Positions 45,330 to 55,128 of a DNA stretch of 64,000 nt are shown piece by piece. The stretch's first letter is position 1, and each line of letters begins with the position of its first letter. The notes under the pieces were generated by a model. That model was given only the letters and a program-made list of their open reading frames with translations, had not been told where the DNA came from and made no database searches. Origin of the DNA: Rhizobium leguminosarum (GTDB lineage: Bacteria; Pseudomonadota; Alphaproteobacteria; Rhizobiales; Rhizobiaceae); assembly GCF_001679785.1 (NCBI RefSeq), contig NZ_CP016286.1, positions 2,542,001-2,606,000 on the forward strand, read 5' to 3'. The position numbers were made by a program, and so were the translations under genes.

Positions 45330-46316
45330 ATGCAAGGCAAGGTATCGTCCGAACGCACCGCGATAGCGACAGTTTATGTCGGTATCGATGTCTGTAAAGA
45401 GTGGCTGGACATTCATCTGCATCCTCTCGGCCGCAGTTTTCGGGTGGCCAACGACACGGCCGGCCTGCGCCGCCTCAAGCGGGAGCTCGATGCGCTTGGT
45501 CAGATGCCGCGCTCGGCGCTGCATATTGTCATGGAGGCGACCGGCAAGTGGCATCGCGCCGTCCAGCGCTCGCTGCATGCCGATGGCTTTTACGTGTCGG
45601 TCGTCGATCCGCTGCGCGCCCGGCTGTTTGCCAAAGCTTGCGGCTTTCTCGCCAAGACCGATCGGCTCGATGCGCGGCTTTTGGCCATCATGGGAGAAGC
45701 CCTCAAGCCCGCACAGACCCCACCGCAGGACCAAGCCCTGGAAGCCCTGCAGGAACTGGTCAATGCCCGATCTGCGGCCAACGGTGAACGCACCGCCCTG
45801 TCCAACCGGATGAAGACGGCCGTGACCGCCTTCCTGCGCAAGGAACTGACGCGCCGGCTTGCCGCGCTCGACACCCATATCGCAAGACTGGATGCCGAAA
45901 TCCAGCGGAGCATCGGCGCCGAGCCCGAGATGCGCCGCCGCCTCGACATCCTCATCTCCATTCCCGGCATCGGAGCCGTCACCGCCGCAAGCCTGATCGC
46001 TGGCCTTTGCGAACTTGGCGCCTGCTCCGGCAAGCAGGCCGCCATGCTGGCTGGCCTTGCGCCGCTCGCCTGCGAAAGCGGCGAGCGGGCCGGACATCGC
46101 GCCATCAGGGGCGGACGCCCCGCACCCAGGAACGCCATCTACATGGCCGCCCTGTCCGCCTCCCGTCACAACCCGGACCTCGCACACTTCGCCGAAAGAC
46201 TGAAGAAGGCCGGAAAACCCAATAAGGTCGTCCTCGTCGCCGTCATGCGAAAGCTCATCGTGCTCGCAAATACCCTCATCACCAAAAACCGCATCTGGAC
46301 ACCAAATCCACCTTGA
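45330..46316 (+). CDS. IS110-family transposase (DEDD)
   Basis: Recombinase of 328 residues. N-terminal RuvC-like DEDD domain: YVGIDVCKEWLDIHL (Asp), HIVMEATGKWH (Glu), FLAKTDRLDARLLA (Asp-x-x-Asp). C-terminal transposase_20 domain: ISIPGIGAVTAASLIAGL, AMLAGLAPLACESGERAG and RAIRGGRPAPRNAIYMAAL with its serine region. All catalytic residues present. RBS GGGAGCAGG before ATG at 45330. Confidence 0.95.
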   Translation: MQGKVSSERTAIATVYVGIDVCKEWLDIHLHPLGRSFRVANDTAGLRRLKRELDALGQMPRSALHIVMEATGKWHRAVQRSLHADGFYVSVVDPLRARLFAKACGFLAKTDRLDARLLAIMGEALKPAQTPPQDQALEALQELVNARSAANGERTALSNRMKTAVTAFLRKELTRRLAALDTHIARLDAEIQRSIGAEPEMRRRLDILISIPGIGAVTAASLIAGLCELGACSGKQAAMLAGLAPLACESGERAGHRAIRGGRPAPRNAIYMAALSASRHNPDLAHFAERLKKAGKPNKVVLVAVMRKLIVLANTLITKNRIWTPNPP

Positions 46317-46328
46317 CACCAAACACAG

Positions 46329-46373
46329 ATGCTCATCTGTCCTGACGGACATCTTCTCCCCGCTGGGGAGAAG
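46329..46373. repeat. Palindromic repeat, right of IS110 element
   Basis: Inverted copy of the left repeat: GCTCATCTGTCCTGACGGAC, then CTTCTCCCCGCTGGGGAGAA. It ends just before the kbl stop codon. Confidence 0.65.
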
Positions 46374-46386
46374 GGGGAAGCCTTTC

Positions 46387-47574
46387 TCAAATCACACCCA
46401 GTTCCCGCCCTGCCTCGGCAAAGGACGCAATCGCCCGCTCCACATCCGCCCGCGAATGCGCCGCCGACATCTGCGTGCGGATGCGGGCCTGGCCCTTCGG
46501 CACGACGGGGAAGGAGAAGCCGATCACATAGATCCCCTTATTGAGCATCAAGCTTGCCATATCCTGGGCGAGTTTGGCATCGCCAAGCATGACGGGGATG
46601 ATCGGATGGCCTTCGCCGGCAAGCGTGAAGCCGAGCTTGGTCATCTCTGTGCGGAACAGATCGGCATTGTCGGAAAGGCGCTTGCGCAAGGCATCGCCGT
46701 TTTCGATGAGGTCGAACACCTTGAGCGAGGCGGCGGCGATGACGGGCGCCAGCGTGTTCGAAAACAGATAGGGCCGCGAGCGCTGCCGCAGCCATTCGAC
46801 GACCTCTGCCTTGGCGGAGGTATAGCCGCCCGAGGCGCCGCCAAGCGCCTTGCCGAGCGTACCGGTGATGATGTCGATCCGGCCCTCGACACCGCAATAT
46901 TCCGGCGAACCGCGGCCATTCTTGCCGACGAAGCCGACGGCATGGCTGTCATCGACCATGACCATCGCGCCGTATTTCTCGGCGAGATCGCAGACGCCGC
47001 CCAAATTGGCGATGATCCCGTCCATCGAGAAGACACCGTCGGTCGCGACAAGCTTGTAGCAGCTGCCTTCGGCCTTTTTCAGTTCCTCTTCCAGCGCTGC
47101 CATATCGTTGTTGGCGTAGCGGAAGCGCTTGGCCTTCGAAAGCCTCACACCGTCGATGATCGAGGCATGGTTCAGCGCGTCCGAGATGATCGCGTCCTCT
47201 TCCGACAGCAGCGTTTCGAACAGGCCGCCATTGGCGTCGAAGCAGGAGGAATAGAGGATCGTGTCTTCCATGCCGAGGAAAGAGGAGATGCGCGCTTCGA
47301 GCTGCTTATGCTCTTCCTGCGTGCCGCAGATGAAGCGCACCGAAGCCATGCCGTAGCCGTATCGGTCGAGCGCCTGCTTGCCGGCCTCGGCCAGTTCCTC
47401 GTTGTCGGCAAGGCCGAGATAGTTGTTGGCGCAGAAATTCAGCACCCGCTCACCGGTGGAAATCGCGATCTCGCCCGCCTGCTTGGAGCTGATGACGCGC
47501 TCGGATTTGTAGAGGCCGGCATCCTTCAGCGCTGAGATCTCGTTGCTGAGATGGGAGAGAAATTGCGAGGTCAT
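46387..47574 (-). CDS. kbl: Glycine C-acetyltransferase (2-amino-3-ketobutyrate CoA ligase)
   Basis: PLP enzyme of 395 residues that cleaves 2-amino-3-ketobutyrate with CoA to glycine and acetyl-CoA. Matches Kbl along its length: [38 protein letters not shown], the [20 protein letters not shown] cofactor segment, PLP Lys in [16 protein letters not shown] (about 243) and [19 protein letters not shown] near the end. The start at MTSQFLSHL is the family start. It precedes tdh on the same strand, but the IS110 element lies between them and may break the operon. Confidence 0.96.
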   Translation of the reverse strand: MTSQFLSHLSNEISALKDAGLYKSERVISSKQAGEIAISTGERVLNFCANNYLGLADNEELAEAGKQALDRYGYGMASVRFICGTQEEHKQLEARISSFLGMEDTILYSSCFDANGGLFETLLSEEDAIISDALNHASIIDGVRLSKAKRFRYANNDMAALEEELKKAEGSCYKLVATDGVFSMDGIIANLGGVCDLAEKYGAMVMVDDSHAVGFVGKNGRGSPEYCGVEGRIDIITGTLGKALGGASGGYTSAKAEVVEWLRQRSRPYLFSNTLAPVIAAASLKVFDLIENGDALRKRLSDNADLFRTEMTKLGFTLAGEGHPIIPVMLGDAKLAQDMASLMLNKGIYVIGFSFPVVPKGQARIRTQMSAAHSRADVERAIASFAEAGRELGVI

Positions 47575-47639
47575 GGACGGCCTTTCCCAGAGATTTCGGT
47601 TTGCCCGCCGGGTTAGCATATTGCCGCCGGCTTGTCTTC

Positions 47640-48368
47640 TCAGCGCTGGACCGAGATCAGCAGGAACATCGGCCGGTCCATCTCCTCCGCCCAATCTGGA
47701 TTGTCGTGGAGCTCATCTTCGTTCGGGCTCCACTCCTCGACATGGCGAATGGCAAAACCGGCCGCGATCAAGGTGTTGAGCGTCGTGCCGAGCTTGCGGT
47801 GCTGCTTGACCACACCCTTGGCAAGCCAGTCGGTGGTGCGCGGACCTTCGACGGAATAACGGTCGAGCGGCCAGATGCGCCGCCCCTCGGCGTCGGCTGC
47901 CCAGGCGGGATTGGTCGGCGCCATGAAGATCGGATGCTCGATGGTGAAGACGAATTGCGATCCCGGCAAAAGCGCGCGATAGACCGTCGCGGCGAGGCCG
48001 GCGAAATCCTCGATATAATGCAGCGCCAGCGAGCTATAGGCGAAATCGAAAGAAGCTTGAGCAAGCATGAGATGCTCGAGATCGGCGATCTCGTAGCTGA
48101 TCGCCGCATCCGCCGTATCGGCCCTTGCTCTGGCGATCATCTTTTCCGAGATGTCCAGCGCAAGCACGCTTGCAGCACCCTGGCTCACGGCAAAACGCGA
48201 AAACCAGCCGAAGCCGCAGCCGAGATCGACAACACGCTTGCCGGCAAGATCGGGCAGCAACGCGCGCACCGCCGGCCACTCCGATGCTCCGTCGAGCCCG
48301 TGCAAGGATCGTCTCATGCCGCTATATCCGGCGAAGAATTCCGGTCGGTCGTAGATATTCTGGGCCAT
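47640..48368 (-). CDS. Class I SAM-dependent methyltransferase
   Basis: Protein of 242 residues with a SAM-binding core: [20 protein letters not shown] (motif I), [40 protein letters not shown] and [10 protein letters not shown]. Start [20 protein letters not shown] matches a known rhizobial methyltransferase type. The substrate is unknown. ATG at 48368 is chosen because upstream residues are of low complexity. Confidence 0.9.
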   Translation of the reverse strand: MAQNIYDRPEFFAGYSGMRRSLHGLDGASEWPAVRALLPDLAGKRVVDLGCGFGWFSRFAVSQGAASVLALDISEKMIARARADTADAAISYEIADLEHLMLAQASFDFAYSSLALHYIEDFAGLAATVYRALLPGSQFVFTIEHPIFMAPTNPAWAADAEGRRIWPLDRYSVEGPRTTDWLAKGVVKQHRKLGTTLNTLIAAGFAIRHVEEWSPNEDELHDNPDWAEEMDRPMFLLISVQR

Positions 48369-48421
48369 CGGCGCTCCTCTTCGAGGCAGCACTATCATGC
48401 CCTCTCCGCCGATCTCAAGGA

Positions 48422-48865
48422 TCAGCCTTCGATGAGCCCGAAACCCTCCTGGATCGCGATGATCTTTTCCGGCGTGTCGGCGCCAAGACGCTCCAGCTCC
48501 ATGAAGAAGCGCTCGAAACCGCCAGGGATGACTATGCCCATCATCCGGCCTGGGACGTCCCCGACGTTCCTCCACTGGTGGGGAATATTGGGCGGCAGCA
48601 CGATCGTGGTGCCGACAGGCGCGTCAATCTGCTCGTCGCCACACCAGAAACGATAAGTGCCAACGATCACCCGGAACACCTCGGTTTCGCGTGTATGCGT
48701 GTGTCGCGTTGGACCGGTGCCGGGCGCAGAGAAGGTCTCCCACATGCCGAGTGCGCCGCCGGTTTCCTCCGCTAGCGAATAGATGATAACTCGCCCGCCA
48801 TGAGGATGTCTGGCAATCCGCTCGCTGCCAGGCAGCGATACTACTGCTTTGCTGAAAGCTGTCAT
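48422..48865 (-). CDS. Cupin domain protein
   Basis: Protein of 147 residues with a single cupin barrel. Metal-ligand motifs: PTRHTHTRETEVFRVIVG (His, His, Glu) and PPNIPHQWRNVGD (His). Probably binds a metal; an enzyme or sensor role is unknown. Start MTAFSKAVVSLPGSE. Confidence 0.88.
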   Translation of the reverse strand: MTAFSKAVVSLPGSERIARHPHGGRVIIYSLAEETGGALGMWETFSAPGTGPTRHTHTRETEVFRVIVGTYRFWCGDEQIDAPVGTTIVLPPNIPHQWRNVGDVPGRMMGIVIPGGFERFFMELERLGADTPEKIIAIQEGFGLIEG

Positions 48866-48957
48866 CGGAGTTCCCCCAAACCCAATGGAACCATAACATG
48901 CCTGTCGGCCTCGAAAAACCGGGATTTGCAGGCGCAAACACGGTGCCGCCAGTCAGC

Positions 48958-50826
48958 CTAGCCGTTGTCCTGCGCCAGGATGATCTCCAGAAAAGCATCG
49001 CCGTAACGCTCGAGCTTCGCCTGCCCGACGCCTGATATGGCGAGCAATTCCTTGCGGCTGCGAGGCCGCTCCGTGGCGAAGGCAATCAGCGTCGTATCGG
49101 GAAAGACGACATAGGGCGGTACGCCGAGCGATTTGGCGATCGCCATGCGCTCGGCCCTGAGCGCCTCGAAGAGACTGCCGTCGGCGCCTGATAGTCCCGA
49201 TTTGCGCTCGCTTCGCTCGGCCTTCTTGGTGCGCCGTTCCGAGGCAGGCCGGTCCTTGCGGAAGAACACCTGCCGCTCGTGTTTGAAGACGGCGCGCGCC
49301 TCCGGCTCGAGCTTCAGCGCCCCGAAGGCCTCGTGGTCGACGCGGATCAATCCCATGGCGAGCAACTGGCGGAAGACCGACTGCCAGACGCGCGCCGGAA
49401 TATCCGTGCCGGCGCCGAAGACCGGCATTTCGGCGTGGCCGAAACGTTCGGTCTTTTCGTTGATGTTGCCGAGGAGGACATCGACGACATGGCCAGCGCC
49501 GAAACGCTCGCCGGTGCGGTAGACCGCCGCCAGCGCCTTGATCGCCGCCTCCGTGCCCTCCCAGGTCTCGACCGGCTTCAGGCAGGTGTCGCAATTGCCG
49601 CATTGGCCGGCATGCGCCTCGCCGAAATGGGCAAGGATTGCCTGGCGGCGGCAGGAGGCGGTCTCGCAGATCGCCAGCAATGCGTTGAGCTTGGCGCGTT
49701 CGACCCGTTTGATCTCCGCGGCGGCATTGCCCTCGTCGATCATCCGGCCGCGCTGGATGACGTCGGCCATACCATAGGCCATCCAGACATCGGACGGCAG
49801 TCCGTCGCGCCCGGCGCGCCCTGTCTCCTGATAATAGGCTTCCACCGAACCCGGCAGATCGAGATGGGCGACATAACGCACGTTCGGTTTGTCGATGCCC
49901 ATGCCGAAGGCGACGGTCGCGACCAGGCAGAGGTTTTCTTCCTTCAGGAAGGCATCCTGATTGGCGTCGCGAACCGCCCTGTCCATGCCGGCATGATAGG
50001 CACGGGCGCGAATGCCCTGCCCGTTCAGCCATTCGGCCGTATCCTCGACCTTGGCGCGCGAAAGGCAATAGACGATGCCGCTGTCGCCCTTGTGGCCGGA
50101 CAGGAACCGCAGCAGCTGCTGGCGCGGCTGGTCGCGCTCGACGATCTCGTAGGCAATGTTCGGGCGGTCGAAACTGGTGGTGAAGATCCGGGCTGTGTCC
50201 AAACCCAGCCGCTCGATCATGTCGTCGCGCGTATGCGGATCGGCCGTCGCCGTCAGCGCCACCCTGGGCACACCGGGATATTGCTCGCCGAGCCGGCCGA
50301 GTTCGCGATATTCCGGCCGGAAATCATGGCCCCATTGCGAGACGCAATGGGCCTCGTCAATCGCAAATAGCGCGATCTTCTCGTTGGCGATCAGCTCGCG
50401 GAACCCATCGGTCAAAATGCGCTCGGGCGTCACGTAGAGAAGGTCGAGCTGGCCCGCCGAAAGCGCGCGGCGAACCTCGACGAACTCCTCGCGCGACAGC
50501 GACGAGTTGAGTGCTGCGGCGCGGATGCCGAGCTGCTTCATCGCCTCCACCTGATCGCGCATCAGCGCGATCAGCGGCGAAACGACGATGCCGACGCCAT
50601 CGCGGCAGAGCGCCGGGATCTGGAAGCACAGCGACTTACCGGCGCCTGTGGGAAAGAGCACGACCGCATCGCCGCCGGAAACCACATGCTCGATCACTTG
50701 CTGCTGCTTGCCGCGGAAGGAGGAATAGCCGTAGACCTGCTTGAGGATATCGAGCGGCGAGCGGCCGGAAGAAAACAGCGCGCCGGAAGCGGAAAAGCCC
50801 GGTTCGTTTCGTTCGGTCAGCGACAT
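48958..50826 (-). CDS. recQ: ATP-dependent DNA helicase RecQ
   Basis: 3'-5' helicase of 622 residues acting in recombination repair. Walker [17 protein letters not shown] (about 52-67), DEAH box [20 protein letters not shown] (about 153), motif [15 protein letters not shown], zinc-binding Cys set ([24 protein letters not shown]), RQC winged helix and a C-terminal HRDC domain ([20 protein letters not shown]). The ATG overlaps the dnaG stop (TGATG), so the two are translationally coupled. Confidence 0.97.
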   Translation of the reverse strand: MSLTERNEPGFSASGALFSSGRSPLDILKQVYGYSSFRGKQQQVIEHVVSGGDAVVLFPTGAGKSLCFQIPALCRDGVGIVVSPLIALMRDQVEAMKQLGIRAAALNSSLSREEFVEVRRALSAGQLDLLYVTPERILTDGFRELIANEKIALFAIDEAHCVSQWGHDFRPEYRELGRLGEQYPGVPRVALTATADPHTRDDMIERLGLDTARIFTTSFDRPNIAYEIVERDQPRQQLLRFLSGHKGDSGIVYCLSRAKVEDTAEWLNGQGIRARAYHAGMDRAVRDANQDAFLKEENLCLVATVAFGMGIDKPNVRYVAHLDLPGSVEAYYQETGRAGRDGLPSDVWMAYGMADVIQRGRMIDEGNAAAEIKRVERAKLNALLAICETASCRRQAILAHFGEAHAGQCGNCDTCLKPVETWEGTEAAIKALAAVYRTGERFGAGHVVDVLLGNINEKTERFGHAEMPVFGAGTDIPARVWQSVFRQLLAMGLIRVDHEAFGALKLEPEARAVFKHERQVFFRKDRPASERRTKKAERSERKSGLSGADGSLFEALRAERMAIAKSLGVPPYVVFPDTTLIAFATERPRSRKELLAISGVGQAKLERYGDAFLEIILAQDNG

Positions 50827-52835
50827 CAGTGGTTCGCCGCCCCTTTGACGCGGCCGGAAAGCACGCCGAAGCCATCGATGATCGCCTCCTGGTTCTCAAG
50901 GCGCACCCCTTCGAAATGCACTTCTTGCTGCGCTCGCATCAGCTGAACGATCGCCTCGCCGTCGCCGGCTTCGGTCGCCAGCGCGATCTCACGCTCGAGT
51001 TCGATCTTCTGCCGGCGCAGCGCCTTCGCCCGCTTGTGGGAGGCCAGTGCCTGGCGGTATCCCTCACGCGCATCCTCCATCGCCGCCTGCTCGGTCGCGA
51101 TCCACAGCCGGGCATTGCGCACCTGCTGGTCGAGGCTCTTGATGAGCGGACCGAAGCCTTCGAATTCCAGCCTTTCAGTCAGGTATTCGCGCGTCAGATG
51201 CGGGCCGGCGACGGAAGCCGCTGCTCCCAGCATCGCCGACCAGAGCCGCTGCAGCTCGCGGCTGTCATATTCGATCGCGGCGATCTCGTCATAATCGTCG
51301 ATCATCAGCGAGGGGTGATTGACGACGGTCAGCGCCAGCACGCATTCGCGCAGCGCCGTATTGTTCTGGTGGCCGCGCACGGGACCCGAGCGGGCGAGCC
51401 TTTCTGAAATGACGCTGGGGCTTTTCGGCCCGGCCTTGCCGGCATTGTCGCGGCCCGTCCGGTAATTGCCGTTGCCGTTGAAGCCGCCGCGGCGATCGCC
51501 ATTGTTGCGGTTCTGGAACTGCGGCTGGAAGAAGGCGTTCAGCCGATCGCGAATATCCTGCTGGTAGTGACGGCGGACATTCTCGTCGGCGATGACGGCG
51601 ACCAGCTGCTTCAGCCGCGCCTCGAGTTCGGCGCGCGCCTCGGGCGTGTCGAACTTGCCGGTGTTGACCTCCCGGCTCCACAGCATCTCGGAGAGCGGCT
51701 TTGCCTGGCTCATCACCTTGTCGAAAGGCGCCCGCCCGTCATCGCGCACGAGATCGTCGGGATCCTTGCCGTCGGGCAGAAGCGCGAAGCGAACGGAACG
51801 GCCGGGCTTCAGATGCGGCAGCGCCAGTTCGGCGGCGCGATTGGCGGCGCGGATGCCGGCGCCGTCGCCGTCGAAGCAGAGCACCGGCTGCGGCACCATC
51901 TTCCAGAGCAGCTCGAGCTGGTTTTCGGTGAGCGCCGTGCCGAGCGGCGCAACGGCATTCTCGATGCCCGCCTGATGCAGCGCGATCACGTCCATATAGC
52001 CTTCGACGGCGATGATGGTGCCGGTCGCATTGTCGTCCTGAGGATCGCCGCGGCCCGGCCCCTGGATCGCGCGGCGCGCGCGGGCGAAATTGTAAAGGAC
52101 ATTGCCCTTGTGAAAGAGTTCCGTCTCGTTGGAGTTCAGATATTTCGCCGGCGCATCGGCCGACATGGCGCGGCCGCCGAAGGCGATCACCTTTTCCCGC
52201 GACGACAGGATCGGGAACATGATGCGGTCGCGGAAACGATCGTAGGAAACCGGCACATTTTCATGGACGACCAGACCGCAGGCCTCAATCTGCTCCTTGG
52301 AGACACCCTTGCCGGCGAGGAATTCCTTGAGCGCATTGCGGCTGTCGGGCGCATAGCCGAGACGGAAGGTCTCGATAGTGCGCCCTGTCAATCCGCGGTC
52401 GCGCAGATAAGCGCGCGCCCTCGCCCCATTCGCCGTCTGCAGCTGATCCTGGAAAAATTGGGTCGCCATTTCCATGACGTCGATCAGCGAGCCGCGCTCC
52501 TTCTCGCGCTTCTCTATCACAGGATCGGCAAGCGGCATCGGCACGCCGGCCATATCGGCGATCTGCTGTACCGCCTCGGGAAAACTCAGACCTTCAAGTT
52601 CTGTCAGGAAGCGGAAATGGTCTCCTGTCACCCCACAGCCGAAGCAGTGGTAGCGTCCCTTTCGGTCCTCGCAATGGAAGCTCGGCGATTTCTCGCCGTG
52701 GAACGGGCAGCAGGCCCAGTAGTCGCCGCGCGACACATTGGTCTTGCGCTTGTCCCAGCTCACGCGGCGCGCAATCACGTTCGAAATCGGAACGCGGTCG
52801 CGAATATCATCGAGAAAGGTGTTGGAAAAGCGCAT
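50826..52835 (-). CDS. dnaG: DNA primase
   Basis: Replication primase of 669 residues that lays down RNA primers with the DnaB helicase. Zinc-binding domain with [20 protein letters not shown] and [15 protein letters not shown] (about 40-72). RNA polymerase basic motif [25 protein letters not shown] acidic residues in [13 protein letters not shown] and [15 protein letters not shown]. The C-terminal helicase-binding part is longer and more Gly/Asn-rich than in enteric bacteria ([14 protein letters not shown]). It is upstream of recQ with overlapping codons. Confidence 0.98.
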   Translation of the reverse strand: MRFSNTFLDDIRDRVPISNVIARRVSWDKRKTNVSRGDYWACCPFHGEKSPSFHCEDRKGRYHCFGCGVTGDHFRFLTELEGLSFPEAVQQIADMAGVPMPLADPVIEKREKERGSLIDVMEMATQFFQDQLQTANGARARAYLRDRGLTGRTIETFRLGYAPDSRNALKEFLAGKGVSKEQIEACGLVVHENVPVSYDRFRDRIMFPILSSREKVIAFGGRAMSADAPAKYLNSNETELFHKGNVLYNFARARRAIQGPGRGDPQDDNATGTIIAVEGYMDVIALHQAGIENAVAPLGTALTENQLELLWKMVPQPVLCFDGDGAGIRAANRAAELALPHLKPGRSVRFALLPDGKDPDDLVRDDGRAPFDKVMSQAKPLSEMLWSREVNTGKFDTPEARAELEARLKQLVAVIADENVRRHYQQDIRDRLNAFFQPQFQNRNNGDRRGGFNGNGNYRTGRDNAGKAGPKSPSVISERLARSGPVRGHQNNTALRECVLALTVVNHPSLMIDDYDEIAAIEYDSRELQRLWSAMLGAAASVAGPHLTREYLTERLEFEGFGPLIKSLDQQVRNARLWIATEQAAMEDAREGYRQALASHKRAKALRRQKIELEREIALATEAGDGEAIVQLMRAQQEVHFEGVRLENQEAIIDGFGVLSGRVKGAANH

Positions 52836-53466
52836 TTATACCTCTTGGCCAATCTCCATATAAGCTGCTTTGCCGCTCCATGCCACGAAACTTGTCATGA
52901 AAACCCGCTATTCACAGGCTATGCGGCCGTCATCGGCGGCTCCGGTTATCCAATCAACAACGCGTTATCGCCCCCTGCGACAGGGTGCGACATTATTGTC
53001 CTCACAGGGGCCGGAATTCCACCGTCATAAACGCTTCAACAAGAGCGGCGGCCCTTGATAGAACTGAGGAAATTCTTTTGTAAACAAAGGATTACTACCT
53101 CTCGTGATTGCGCTTCATCATCCTCCACACCGCCTCCCAAGAATCGGCTTCGACGCCTTCCAAACCGCCGATTCCGGCAATTATTATTTTTTTGTAATTT
53201 GAATAAGCCGCCGCACCGCAATACGTTCGATCTCAACAAAGCGATCCCCGAGCGAAGCACCATCCCTACCCCCGGCGCCGCTTCGCAAGGGTGCCTTTGC
53301 AAATACCCTCCGGCTTGGGCTTCGACCCTGCGTGCCGGTGGAAGCAAAGAGCAAGAAGGCAGGAGCGCCCCCAGCTCCTGCCTTCTTAAATTTTGGCTCT
53401 CTTTGCGACAACTCTCCCTTTGAAATTAACCGCTTATTGACAAAGCCGTTGACAGGCGGCGCCTGC
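52836..53466. other. dnaG upstream region, no gene seen
   Basis: 631 bases between dnaG and the gene at 53467. The dnaG promoter must lie at the left end. The right half holds a large nested hairpin (53344-53406). Short frames lack RBS and family signature. The stretch 53150-53215 is A/T-rich. Confidence 0.6.
53344..53406. repeat. Nested hairpin, 14-bp inner stem
   Basis: Inner arms AAGAAGGCAGGAGC (53353-53366) and GCTCCTGCCTTCTT (53374-53387), 7-nt loop. Outer arms GCAAAGAGC and GCTCTCTTTGC enclose it. May be a terminator or a mobile small repeat; it precedes the gene at 53467 by 61 bp. Confidence 0.6.
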
Positions 53467-54396
53467 ATGAAAGATGTATGCGCCGAACTCCCTGGACCTC
53501 TCCAAATGGCTTTTACCGCGGACAATCTTGCAGCAGACGATCGCTTTCTCGCTGCGATCCTGCATTGCGCCGATCAGATGCTCGCCATCTATCGCGAGAG
53601 CCCGCGCATCGCCTCGATCTTCGCCGCGCAGCAGCGCTGGCTGATGGCCCATGCCGGCTTCGCGCTTCACTACGGTTATTCCGACGACGGGAAGAGCGGC
53701 GGCCTCTATTCCGGCCGCTTCATCGATTTTGCGGTCAGGAACAACATCGCCAGCCGCAACACAGCCGCGGCCTTCATGCAGGAAATGCTGGCCTATCGCT
53801 TCCTGCGGCCGGTCCCCGGCCCCGATAAGCGCACACGTTACCTGGAACCCACCGAAATCGCCGAGCAGCATTTCACCCGATGGCTCGTCACCCATATGAT
53901 GATCCTCGACAGCCTCGACGGCGGTGGGCGCGCCGAAAGGATCACCGCCGATCCTCCGGCGATGATGGCGGCGATCCAGCCGCTGATCGCAAAGGCGATC
54001 ATCGGAAGCGAAGCAGTGCGCAATCCGGGCGCCACCTTCAACCTCTTCAACTGGGCAAATTCCGGCGGGCTGGTGATGGACTACCTGATCTCGCGCCTTC
54101 CGGAATTTCCAAGGACAGCCGACCGCGTCGTTCTCGGCCCTCTGTCGCTCCGGGAAATCCGCGAACAGTTCATGATCTCCAATACCCACCTGAAGCGGCT
54201 TCTGATGCAGGCAGCGACCATGGAGAGCATTGGCTGGACCGAACCCTCCCGCAAGGGCGACTTCTGGCTGTCGGGCCAATTCATCCGCGAATACTGGAAT
54301 TATCAAGCGGCGAAATTCGCCATCATCGATGCCGCCACCGAAGCGGTGCTCGGGCCTGCGGTCCGTGACGAACCGCAGGCAAGACGCGTCATCTGA
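53467..54396 (+). CDS. Conserved hypothetical protein, wHTH-like
   Basis: Protein of 309 residues, family not recognised. Helical throughout. Residues about 215-255 (SLREIREQFMISNTHLKRLL, MQAATMESIGWTEP) read like a winged helix-turn-helix, and an ASIFAAQQRWLMAHAGFALH segment near 60 suggests a regulatory or sensor fold. Start MKDVCAELPGPLQ at 53467; an upstream in-frame ATG at 53332 would cover low-complexity sequence and the hairpin. Confidence 0.7.
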   Translation: MKDVCAELPGPLQMAFTADNLAADDRFLAAILHCADQMLAIYRESPRIASIFAAQQRWLMAHAGFALHYGYSDDGKSGGLYSGRFIDFAVRNNIASRNTAAAFMQEMLAYRFLRPVPGPDKRTRYLEPTEIAEQHFTRWLVTHMMILDSLDGGGRAERITADPPAMMAAIQPLIAKAIIGSEAVRNPGATFNLFNWANSGGLVMDYLISRLPEFPRTADRVVLGPLSLREIREQFMISNTHLKRLLMQAATMESIGWTEPSRKGDFWLSGQFIREYWNYQAAKFAIIDAATEAVLGPAVRDEPQARRVI

Positions 54397-54399
54397 GGC

Positions 54400-54855
54400 T
54401 TATCCGTTCAACAGTTCCTTGACGGTCGCCGACGCCTTGGCGAAATCCATCTGGCCGGCATAACGCTCCTTGAGCGCCGCCATCACCTTGCCCATGTCCT
54501 TGGCGCCCGCGGCACCCGTTTCAGTGATGATCGCCGAGACGTTGGCGCGCACTTCACTGTCCGACAGCTGCTTCGGCATGAAATCCTGGATGACGGTGAT
54601 TTCGGCACGCTCCTTGGCGGCAAGCTCCGGTCGGGAATTCTCCTCGTAGATCTTGGCCGATTCGTCGCGCTGCTTCACCATCTTGGCGAGAATCTGCAGG
54701 ATCTCGTCGTCGCTCGCCTGCTCCTTGCCAATGCCGCGATTGGCGATATCGCGGTCCTTGACCGCGGCCTGAATCAGCCGGACGGTGGAAAGCCGCTCCG
54801 CATTCTTGGCCTTCATCGCCTCTTTCAGCTGGGTGGCGAGTTGATCGCGCAGCAT
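54400..54855 (-). CDS. GatB/YqeY domain protein
   Basis: Protein of 151 residues with the YqeY pattern: LRDQLATQLKEAMKAKNAER and LSTVRLIQAAVKDRDIANRG at the N-terminus, DFMPKQLSDSEVRANVSAII, and KDMGKVMAALKERYAGQMDF near the end. The domain is related to the tail of GatB amidotransferase and may bind tRNA. It is usually found near carA/dnaG-rpoD in alphaproteobacteria, as here. ATG at 54855 follows AGGAG at 8 nt. Confidence 0.92.
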   Translation of the reverse strand: MLRDQLATQLKEAMKAKNAERLSTVRLIQAAVKDRDIANRGIGKEQASDDEILQILAKMVKQRDESAKIYEENSRPELAAKERAEITVIQDFMPKQLSDSEVRANVSAIITETGAAGAKDMGKVMAALKERYAGQMDFAKASATVKELLNG

Positions 54856-55128
54856 GGTCTTCACTCCTGTTTTGATGCCGCTTCATAAACCACGCTGATG
54901 CGGGGGATCAAATAAATTGCGCGGTCAGTGCGATAAAGCGCAGGAAAACGGCCGCGATCTCGGCTACAAAGATTGACCGCAAGCGATTGCGTGGCTATTT
55001 ACCGCCACCTGCACCAAAATTCTTGATCAGGCCTGGAGCTCGCGGCATTGCCGCGTCCATACGCCTGCGAGATCAAAAGGCGGCCAGCCGCGGCAACGCG
55101 CGCACCGATCGCCGGAAACGGGATGAAG

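Larger units (their letters stand above)
45093..46328 (+). mobile_element. IS110-family element (borders approximate)
   Basis: About 1.2 kb between two inverted copies of a palindromic repeat, with one transposase gene. IS110 elements lack clear terminal repeats, so the exact ends cannot be fixed by eye. The long untranslated part lies on the left of the transposase gene, the IS110-group layout in which the bridge RNA is encoded at the left end. Confidence 0.65.

Noticed and set aside
45135..46352. 405-codon open frame opposite the IS110 transposase
   Set aside because: Antisense of a transposase with intact DEDD motifs.
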